Assembly (NCBI GenBank): GCA_003956705.1
Contig: QZCP01000176.1
Coordinates: forward strand, 23,381-87,380
Length of the DNA stretch: 64,000 nt
Direction of reading: 5' to 3'
DNA from: Brevipalpus yothersi
Taxonomy: Eukaryota > Arthropoda > Arachnida > Trombidiformes > Tenuipalpidae
This document shows, one piece after another, positions 37,401 through 49,108 of the stretch (the stretch's first letter is position 1; each line of letters begins with the position of its first letter). The notes below the pieces were generated by a model. It made no database searches, was not told the origin of the DNA, and saw only the letters and a program-made list of their open reading frames with translations. The translations under genes were made by a program, and so were the position numbers.

Positions 37401-39068
37401 TCACCATTTAGAGATGCGACAGAATGGTTAAAATTTAAGCACTCTTCTTTTTGACTTGAGAGAAACCGGCAAATATCTATCAATTTCACGATGAAATATG
37501 ATTTTCAGGTCATTTGTGAACCGTGCTGTCTTCCTTTTGACATGCTATTCCTCAAATGGTGAGATTTTCTCTCGCTTTCAACTGGCCAGTGTTTAGACAT
37601 AAGAGAGCTCATGAAAATTTTTGATTAATGAAGGTACGGTGTACATGATGATGATTCTCTTGTACAGAAAAGGTCAAAGGAAAAAGAAAAATTTTTCCCT
37701 TCATATTCACTGGAAGATGAGACAAATCGAAATATAGTGGAAACTGATGCTACTCAATGAAGCAGTGTCAGTTGGAATTGACAATTATTAGATTGAAAGT
37801 TTTCTATGGAAAGTATTTGAGAAATGTTCACAGATAATCAATGATGATGATCATAATTCGATAGAGAATGGCGGAAAAATTCGAAATCTTTCATGAGGCA
37901 ATCTTTCTCTTCCAACACCATGATTCATGACGAATCGAACATGAAGGTATGAATGTGTGTCCCTAATCGAATGGGAGAATGTTTGAATTAAAGACAGTAG
38001 GATGTTGAGAGGTTACAATACAAGTATCGAAAAAAATGCATGAGAGTTGAGAGGAAAGAGATAAGAAGAGATAAAAGTTTTTCTTCGAATTTGAATTCTG
38101 ATTTGGAATGATAGGAATGAAGGTAGCAATTGAAAGCTTTTCACAATCAATCTGTGCTTAAAATGGATAAAATTCCAGTCCAAAATCGCAACAAGTATCG
38201 GAAGAATGAGTAACTGAGGACATATTTTTGAGGAAAATGGATCAACAGTAGCATTCAAAGAATGCCACAAGTGTGTACATTGTTTGAGACTACAAGTTTG
38301 AAACTGAATATGATTCGAATGCTATCATAGGAAGATGAACTAAGAAAATTCTTTTTCATCATGAATCTAGGAGATAATGATCCAAATGAACCCAAAAATG
38401 GTCCACTAGGTGAACAATATTGAGATGAGAGAGACATGGAAAGGCCCTAACAACCAATATGTAACTACAACAAAAATCGGCTGAGATTATCAGTGAACAT
38501 GAACTAGATTCGAAAATAATCAACATCATCATATTTACGAATATATTTATAACCATACTCATTGAATTTTTGTTACAACTTTGGAACTCGGGGAAAAAAA
38601 AGGAATCTCAGTGCCATTAGCCCGCCCTATTGCCGTTGAAAATGCCCACAATCGATTGGAAATTTATAGCTTCTGTAAATGATGATGATATTGACGACGA
38701 TAAGGTGGAAATATTGTATGACCAACTGTTTGAGGTTAGTAATTTGGACGCTTCTTTCCCTCCCCCAAGAAAGTCCGATTGCCTTGTTCGTCTTTTTCTT
38801 TTCTTCTTCTTCTTCTTCTTCTTCTTCTTTTTCTTCTACTTCTACTTCTTATTCTTATTCTTATTGCCTCTTGCTCGTGAGCCAAGATTCCGCTGTTTGG
38901 CCCTCGATCTTCCTTCTTCCTTCCTTTCCCGGCCTGGCCCGTCGTGCTTCTTCCTCCGCTCTCGGTCTTTCGCTCTCACGGCAGGCAACCTGTACACACA
39001 CACACACACAACAGCAACTTGAGGAGCCAAGGGTTTGCAGCATGCTTCGAAGTTGTGCTTCAAGACAC

Positions 39069-39099
<31 letters not shown>

Positions 39100-39678
39100 A
39101 AGAGAGAGAGGGTCGAAAATACGGCCTGAGTAGTACACTCAGCGAGTAGCCGGTCTCTTGGTGCACAGATGTGTAGGTCACTTCATCAACAGGCGAAACG
39201 GCCTCAACTCGCGATCTTTTTTTTTTCTCTCTCTCTCTCTCTCTCTCTTTCATCCGTACACACACACAGAGCCTCAACTTTCTTGAAGAAAGAGAGAGAG
39301 TATACAGTCCAACGCGCGTTCGCTCTCGTGTTGGACCTAGGATAGTCTTTCTCAAGACTCGTAAAAAAATTGCTTCCCACTACATTGCATGTCTCACTTT
39401 TTTAGATTTTTCTTCTCTGTGTTGCGAGAGAGGAACCAAGAGAGAGAGAGAGAGAGAGAGGGAAAAGGCCGAAGGGCAAGAGGGTGATCATCTTTTTTAC
39501 CATTCAGAGCCCACTCTCACTACACACTGTCAGTTTTTTGTAGCTTGATTTTCTCTCTCTCTCTCTCTCTCTTTCGTTCTAAATACTATTACCCCATGGA
39601 AAAGTGGGAGAGAGAAAGAGAAAGCTTTTCTATCTACCAGAAATGGACAGTGGTGAAAATTCTGGTGGAGCGTAGAAA

Positions 39679-39761
<83 letters not shown>

Positions 39762-42700
39762 TCTCTTGAGGCGTACAAGTTCGCCGTTTTTCCCGCTCGT
39801 TTCTTACCTCACCAGTCAATCAAAAGCAGAGGGGCTCTCTCTCTCTCTCTCTCTTTCTCTTTCTTTTTCTCTCTCTCTCTTCGGGGGTGGCGGGAAACGA
39901 AACGTATAGCAGCAGGAAAGGGTGAAAATTTTTCACTCGAAATAGGGTGGAGAGAGGAGGAAGGAAAGTAAAAGGTTGAAAATGGAGCGAAGAGAAAGAA
40001 GGCCTCCGATCGTGCTAGAGGAAATAGGTTTTCATTCATCGCAACCCATGAGAAAAAGTCAAGGAAACTAGAGAGAGAGAAAGGAAGGGAAAGAGAGAGA
40101 ATCTATGGCGAGAGAGAGACAGTGAATCTTTCCATACACACACATTCACCCAAGCAATCAATGTATTTCTATGTAAAAAACTATCGATTCCCATTCATAA
40201 TCCTTATACCATTACTACTACTACTTCTACTATCATACACAGATTGATCCTGAGGATTTTGATGTGGACAAACTACGAATAGCATTTCGAGCTGCTCAAA
40301 AAGTGATGCACAAAAAAGCTATGGAAGCAGATACAGCCATGGAAGAATTGGATTCATTCATGAATCAAAATGATCGAACGGAAGTGGAATCATTACGCAA
40401 AGAGTTACAAATGTACAAGATGTCTACTTCTTCCACACCAGCAACCTCTTCATCATCTTTCCTTCGAAATGATCCAGATGAGGAAGGTTTGGTGAAAATA
40501 AGAGAGTATCAAGTAAAATTGAAAGAAAATCAAGAGATATTGGATAGACAATCAGCTGAATTGGCCAAAGGAAAGCGTAAAATTGTTGATCTGGAAAGAA
40601 AAGCACAGATGAATGAGAAAGAGATGGAAAATTTGCGTGAAGAGATAGAGATGTTGAGAGAAGAGTTGGATAATTCTCGAAATGGTTTACAGGACACTTT
40701 GATTGAAAGCCAACAGCCGATTGAAAAATTGAGAGAGAAAAATAAGCAAATCCAAGAGCTTCTCAATGAATTGAGCCATACAGAATCGGTGAGCATTGAT
40801 TTGGCTAAACAAGTGAAAATACTGAAAGATCAATTGGAATCAGCTACCGAAGAGTTGAGCTCAGCTGGTGATGAAATGGAGAAACTGAGAGATCAATTGC
40901 ATGAAGTTCAAGAAATCAATACCATGTTATTGGATGAGAAAGAATATCTACTCAATGAACTGGACACAGGAAAAACGCAAGCTATTGGTGTTTCCTCTTC
41001 CTCTTCCATGTCCGATCGAGAGACGGTGGAAAAGTTACGAGCAAAAGTGAAGAGATTGAAGCAAGAATTGCATGATAAAACGGAAGAAATCGAAAAACTT
41101 CAAGCATCCACTCAAGGAACACTACAATCTGGTGATGGTGGACAAGATTTGATGAAAGAATTGCAAGAGAAAATCAATCAAGCTGACTTTCTTAAATCTC
41201 AATTGGATGTGGCAGTGAACGATATTGAAACTCAAAATCAAATGATCGAAAAGCTGATGGGCAGAGATGGATTGAGAATGGTATCGATGAACAGATCATC
41301 ACAAGAATCGGGTGAAAATCAAATCATTCATTTACGAGATCAGGTAAGAGCAATTCAATCCAACTTTTGAGTATGCAGTATACAGATAAAAAACGATACA
41401 AGATTGACCACAGAAAGAGAAATCCAAGGTGAATGTTAGTAGAGGAGAAAAGAAATTGCCTCAGAGAAATACTAGCTGATACAAATCATGTATCATGGCC
41501 CTCTCTATTTCTCATGTGTATTCATATTACAGTGTCTGGCCTAAAATCAAAACAAAAGCGGTCGATTTAGAGCTCATTTTCACGGCTTGAGTGCAGCTTT
41601 TCACACCTAGTCAATGATTCTATGGGCAAAAATGTTGTTCCTTCCCGTATCATTACTTACACTCTACATCATCTTTCTATTCTCTCTCTCTTCCCGAGGC
41701 TGATCGGTTCTCCTCTCAAGCTTGGCCCGCTTGCTGGCCTGAACTCAAGTCGAGAGAGAGAGAGATGGCTACAAAGAGAAATACATGTTGGCAAGAAATG
41801 AAAGATGGCCAAGAAAGAGAGAGAGAGAGAAAAGATTTGTCTAGCTACAGTGAATGGAGATGGGAAAAATTGTTCGAACAAAAGGGAAATAATAGTGAGA
41901 TGATATTTTATTGATGGTAATAGCCATTATTTTGAAGCTATCTTGCCACATCGTCCTCATTTTTTTGCCTCTTCTTCTTCTTCCTCTCTTCTACCTTCTT
42001 TTTCACTCTCTCTCTCCCTCTTTCTCTTTTGCTCTTTCACCTTGTGTATAACTTTTTGGCCAAAAAAAAGGCTGCTTTCAAAGTGACCAAAGTAGATAGC
42101 AAAACGATCCAAAAAGCTGATCACGTCAGCAGGTATGAGAGAGAGAGAGAGAAAAAAAAAAATCTGGCAACATCATGTTGATGAAATTCTACTTCTTTAT
42201 ACATGAATCTGATCATTAACATTTCAAGATTAACTTGATCGCAAGTAGCCTCAGGACAGCGACATTTGGTCGTGGTCATGGGGTGCAGCATAGCTTGTTC
42301 ACAGTGATGTTTCCTCTTCCTTCTTCTTCACCATCTTCTTCATCTTTCTTGCCTTCTTCGTCTCATCCTCTTTTTCTTCTTCTTCTACTTCTTCCTCTTC
42401 TTCTTCTTTTCCAATCTTTCATAAACCGGTGGGTTTAGACAGCCGGTAGAGTGGAAGAGAGAGAGAGAGAGAAGAACAAGAGGCATGCCATAAGGGGCTA
42501 GAGAATATATATATATATATATATGTGTGTGTATATAATAAATGTATGTATATCCAAAGAAAGTTAGATAACCTGTAATACGAGGTCTACAATTAAAATG
42601 GCCGAATGAAGAATGTGCAAAATGTTGAAGTAAAAAGAGAGAGAAGAAGAAGAAAAAAACTTGTGGACAAGAAAACGTGATCGTGGGTGCGTAAAGGCAA

Positions 42701-44546
42701 TTGAATGGCTAAAATTGATGCTAATTCACGATAATCGCTCTTCATAAGCGGCCTGATATATCCGTTTTCATGTGGTGAAAACCTTTCTCTCTCTCTCTCT
42801 TTCCCTAGATTTTAACTATGATATATATACACACACACAAACTCTCTTGACCAATTGAACATTCTGGAAAATATTATACAGATTTTTCTTACCCATATGT
42901 AACTACCGCAAGTAAGAGAGAAAGAGAGGCTAGTTCGGTCAGTTGCAAATCTACCGAACAAGCCTCCATCGTGAAAAAAAGAAAGTGGGAGTGTATGAGA
43001 GGTGGCCTAAGGAGCCAAGAAGAAGAAGAAGAAGAAAGATAAGAAGAAGAGGAGGACAGGAAACAAGACGAAGAAGAGAGAAGAAGACGAAAAAAGAGAA
43101 GAAAGTAAGCGAAAGAACGGGCCATCATTGAGAGTGAAAGAGAAGACAGTGTCAACATGACACTTTTGATGAAAGAAAGTGACCAACTGGACTTGTGGCC
43201 AGCTGAGATAGATAGGATGGCGAGAGATGGATGGATGGAAAAACGGAGCAACAAGTAACTTCTGTCTTCAAGAGAACTGGGAGAGCATATGTGTATCAAT
43301 TTGAATAATGAATAGCTACAAAATGTATATGTAATGGAGATGAGGGTCAAAAATGTCTTCAAATTATGACAAAATGTGAATCACCTGATGCATTGTTTTC
43401 CATTCATATACTCATTCCACATGTCATGAGAATGAAAATAATTGAGATGGTTAGGAGAGATACATGTTTACTTCGTTATGCTGTGAATTTTCTTGGAAAA
43501 AATAGTTGACGCAACATGGTTACACAGTATATCATACAGTGAATTGTAAAAATAGTTCCATAGTAAATACGATACAGAGGAAGGAGAGAGAGAGAGAGAG
43601 AGATATTCTCAGAAAAATAGTAGTACATTCTGTTATCTTTGCTTTTTTCATACTCTCGAGTTCACCTTTTCTCATTTCTCTTCCACTTATTGCTTATCTC
43701 ATACTGCAACACATCGTCTCTCTCTCTCTCTCTCTCACTTTCGTCATAAATTGATGAACGTAATTCTATGTAATTCTTTCTCTCCCTCTCTTCCTTTCCT
43801 CTCTATCTCTCTTTCATTCGGGAATCGGAAATTCCAAAGATTTTCAATTGCCTATGGTTCAGTGTGTAGCTAGAGATTTCATGAATCAAATTCGATGCCC
43901 TCATTCACAAGCAACCAATGGCTTACTTAGACACACACAGCGTGGGCGACCTCAATTCCATGGACTTGAGATAGAGAGAAAGCTTATCATTGGGTTTTGA
44001 GGTGGAGAGAGAAAATGTGAGTGTGTGGATCAAAGGCCAAGGCATGGAGAGAGAGTGACACTGGAAAGCGATTTACGAACTGATGTTTGAGGCTCATGTG
44101 TATGCAGGAGGACATTTTTAGAGTCGAGTGGGAGAGAGAGACAGAGAAAGAGAGAGAAAGAGAAAATTTACGGCAAAGTTTGGGATATCCTGAATGAGCC
44201 AGGCGGGATGTCGAGGCGAAGTGACCACTAACTTCGATAGAAATCTGTTCACTCATTAAGGAGTTAAATGCAACAAAGAAAAACGGCCTCCCATCTGCTC
44301 AGGTACTTGGACCGTTGCTTTTTTCTCTCTCTCTTTCTCTCCTCCTCTGCTCGAACAAATTCATTGATCCATTCGCCTTCTTCTTCTTACATTCTCCACT
44401 TGTGAACCGTCTTGGGCTTCACTCGCCCACTTTTTTTCGAGCCCTCAAGCCAATTCTATCGACTCTCTCTCTCTCATTCACTCAGTGTGTACACACACTT
44501 CCGCTTATTCCATTTTCTCTCTCAAAAAAACGTTCGCTCCACTTGG

Positions 44547-44595
<49 letters not shown>

Positions 44596-47500
44596 TACGT
44601 TTTCTCTTCTGAGAGCATTCTCGCTTTGATATTCCGGAATTTTTGAATCTCTTCTTTTTGACCATCTTACATACTCATGTCTTCTTACTCAATCTCTCTC
44701 TCTTTTTCTCTCTCTCTCTCTCTTTTCCACCAACAGGTCAATCTTTTAAGAGAGAAGATTGATCACCTTGAAGATGAGCTGCGATCCAAAGATGAAGAGT
44801 TACATCATATGATTATGATTAAAGAGGCCTACAAACGGGGCGAGTATGGCCTGCCGCAAGCGTTGAGTGAGATAAAATCGTTGAGGAAATTGGTTTCACA
44901 AAAAGATGCTTCACTGGAAGAAATGGTTCAAACATTGAATCAACTCAACAGCAAATTGAGTTCATATCAAGAGCAAGTGGAAAATATGAAAGAGATATCT
45001 CGTTTGGCGGAATGTTTGACCAATGATCAAAATTCAAGTGTACTCATGGAAGATTCTTCACCTTCATCCTCTTCTTCGGTGAAAGATGCTCGCATTATTG
45101 GTGATCTGAGTATACGAGAGAGATTGAAAGTTTTGCGCCTCCAACAGACAGTTGTTAAGCTTGAAGATGAAAAAATTGCTCTCCAAGAAGAATTGAGGCA
45201 ACGAAGAGTGTTGATGCTTGAATCTTCAACCGGCATCAAATTGGCAACATCATCATCAGTAACCGGTCAGCAAGCGAAATCAAATCAACCGGCAACCGCA
45301 ACCACATCAGCATCGTCTAATGATGAGAGAAAATTTTTGGAACATCTTAAAGAGTTGGAAGATGAAAATAAGCAACTTCAATTGGGTATGAAAGAAATTC
45401 TAATGAGTCTACGAGAATCAGATACACACACAGATGTGATCATCGATTGTCCAAGTCTAGAACGATTGGTCAGTCTGCTAGAAAGTCGTTCACTCAACAT
45501 AGATTTGACCAATGCTATTGCATTGAAAGCTGAATTAGATATACTGCGTGGCCATAATCAACAGTTAAGAATGGAATTGAAGCGATTGAGACAGCAACAT
45601 TTGAAATTGATATCAGACTATAGTAATGAGATTCTCAACACCAACGATGGTCACGAAACATTCCATTTTGAGTCAAAAGACATGAGAGAAAGTATCAGTA
45701 ACAGTGGGACGCATCAACAAGTGGATGGAGACGAAAAATTGGATCAAAATGGAGAGCATCTTCATGTTGATCATATCAGTGATGATGACAAAAATGGTGT
45801 TTCAGTAGTAGATATCAATGCTTCAAGTGGAAAGAAACTAGTCTCCTATGTGAAAAGTAATTCATCCAAGATGGAGGAGGAGGAGGAAGGAAAAGAGGCA
45901 GAGGATGAAGAAGAGAGAGATAATTTTTCAAAAGTAAATTCAATCACGTCTAGTTCACCCACACAAGATTTGGAGTATGATTTTCGAACTGGACATGGTG
46001 ATGAAGAGAAGGAAAAAAAGAGAAAGAGAACGATTAACGATGGTAGTAGTAGTAGTAGTAGTAATGGAAAGTATGGTAGAGATGAGAAGAGAAAATTTGA
46101 TGCGGCCGATGGCTGTCAAGACGTTTTTAATGATCACAAATGTGTGGGACGAAGAGATGAAAAACGAAACGGGAAAGCAGAGCCAAACAGCAGTCCTGAT
46201 GATGAACGTAAGCAAGCTGAGAAAAATGATGAGGAAAGAGAGAAAGATGATGATGAAGAAGGAGAAAAAGAAGAAGAAGAAGAAGATGGTGTAGAACAGA
46301 TAGAGGGCAAAAATATCGAAGGAAATGGTAAATACATTGGAAGTGAGATGATCGGAAAAGATTCTGAAAGTAGAGAGAGAAGGAAGAGAGTAGAAAATGA
46401 TACTGAAATGCTACCTTCCACCACTATCGAAAATGGTTCTAATATTCATCTTAATTCTAATGTCCATGATAACAATATTGTGCCTACACCGGTGCCACGT
46501 CGGTCAATTGTTACAGTGAAAATGGTACATAAAGCTGTACAATCGGATCATCGTATTGATGCGGTCAATTTGGTTCCATTAAAAGAAGAAGAAGAGGAAG
46601 ATGAAAAAGAATCAAATCAAATCGATCAATCAAGCCAAACAGAGTATGACATAAGCCAATCAAGTGTTGCTGGTGATGGTAAGATGATCATCCAAGTAAC
46701 CAAAGATGATACTACTACTACTACTACTGTAACTACGGCTACTGCTACTGGTCGCGGTGCAAGTGGATGCTCTAGATGTAAAAAATTGCACGACTATGTT
46801 TTGGACATCAAAGATCATATACAAAAATTAGCCAACAGTATCAAAGACAGTGAGGAGAGCTATTTACAGCAAATTGAAACGCTTGAGAGCGAGAATAAAC
46901 GGTTACAAGAAGAACTTGAAATGTGTAAAGATAGGTATCAACACTATTTAGAGACACTAAGAAACGTCACCAGTGAGAATCAGGTTAACAGTTTGCTCAA
47001 CTTGAATAATTCATTTGTCAACCATACTTTGGCGACCGCATCGTCAGGAGATAAAATTCATCCAAGAACATTGAGAGTGATTGAATATCATCATGATCAT
47101 GGTGGTGATGGTGGAGGAATAGTAGGAGGAGGAGGAGGAACAGTGAAAGTAGATAATGATGAGGGTTCATGTAGACATAGGAAAGTGATGATGATGGAGA
47201 GAGGGATGCCGGTTAAAATGAGAAAAACTTTGGTTAAAGTTTTGGAAACAATTATGACATGTTTACAAAGTAGAATAGATCAAAAAGAGGCAGCAATTAA
47301 GGGATATGAGAATATTATGAGAACATCCCATGAAAATTATCAACTAGAAATGAAGAAACTAATAGAATTGAAATTTGTATAAAATTGTTGGAAGTGGGAA
47401 AAGGGAGATATATCAAGAGGAAAAAGCTTAGAAACATATTGTTCTAGCCTATTCATGATCATCTTTGAATACAATTCATGTGAAATATGATTTCGAAATA

Positions 47501-47712
47501 AAATAACCTTCATTACTACTACTACTACTGATGCTACTACTTGCATGTGCTTACTATCATCACTATTTCCATTATGAATAACCTTTTCGTCGAAAAGTCC
47601 ATCTCCTTGTTAGGAGGGAATATTTTCAACATACTCAACAGGATCCTGTTGAGTAATTGAGAAAAGAAAAGAGAGAAGAGGAATAGAATTTTTTTCCGGG
47701 AAGTGGAGTAAT

Positions 47713-47754
<42 letters not shown>

Positions 47755-49076
47755 CCAACATTTCGAAGAACTGATTGGAAAGGAGGCTTATTCTTAGTGT
47801 CTCTATAGAGAAAAAGAGGAAGAAGAAAAAAAATCACTTGTGTGAATAGAGTTTACCAAGAACATACACAATTTCTATGGAAAATGCGAGGGAAGAGAAA
47901 GAGAGTGAGTGAAGAAGCCTCTTCTTCTTTTGAACAATTCTGACATATCTAATGAGCGCCAAAAAAAGTACAAGTATAAGAACACTTCTCATCAATTGCT
48001 TAAAAATGATAATAACCGTTCCAACTAAGTGATGGAAGTTGGAAAAGACAAAGTTAGAGTTAGAAAAAATATGACCATAAAGTATTGTAAAAGTTCTGTT
48101 ACCTTTACACCATAAAATGTACACTTTTTTAGAAACATGACGTCAATTAATTGGAATGATCGCCTTTATCAACCACTGATCAAAAATAAATACAAACTGA
48201 ATGCACACACGTGTATACAAAAAGTGATATTAAATTATCGATGACATAAAAGGCTGTATATCAGAGATTGGATAGAAAACTCGATTGTAAACGAAAGGAA
48301 GCGAAGAAAACTTTCACTATAACAATTGCAATGAGATGGGCTGTCTCGATGTGTATGATTCTCTCTACTCTTCAGTTCTCGAGGACTCATATTGAACCAG
48401 TATGAGTGTCTGGATCAGTAATTGAAAGAAGAGAAGCTACCATACAGAGAGGAAATTCTCGGAAATAGGTATACGTCTAGGAAAGAGAGAGAAAGAGAGA
48501 GAGAAAGAAAAAGAAAACCAGAGAAAGAGAGAGAAGGAAAGTATGTTTATACGATTCTGGTGAAGTCAGACATTAGGAAAAAAAATCCCAAAGAATCTGG
48601 AAAAAGAGTTCTGAAAAGTGGAATGTAAACTGGCGAACGGGAAAAAGAGAGGATGGCTGTAAAACCGATGTCAATAAAGATGGCCAATATGCTAAAGGGC
48701 AAGCCAGATTACCGGCGTCTAAATCGTAATGCTCACAAGTTTTCCACTGAGAGAGAGAGAGAAAAGTAAGAGACATGGTCTCAGGAATTTCTGCCGAATT
48801 CTCAAGAAAGTATGCTTAAAACCATGACGAGAAAAATACCATTAGGCAGTAAGGAAACTAAGGCCTCAAGCTAAGCCTTTAGGACAGAGCTTAATTTGAC
48901 TTGAGGATCAAAAAGATGTGTGTAGACTTTTCAAGTCTCTCTCACACACATATAGTCTGGCTGTATGTATGTGTGTATGTGATGGGCACATGTATACTGT
49001 ATCAAGTGAGTGCCAGAATACTCTGAATGAATATACTGTGTGTATATTTCTCAGCATCCAATTATGAAAGAAAAAG

Positions 49077-49108
<32 letters not shown>

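Noticed and set aside
38844..40039. Several Ser-Leu or Arg-Glu repeat open frames
   Set aside because: Translations of AG/CT microsatellites inside CEP290 intron 1, with no splice support.
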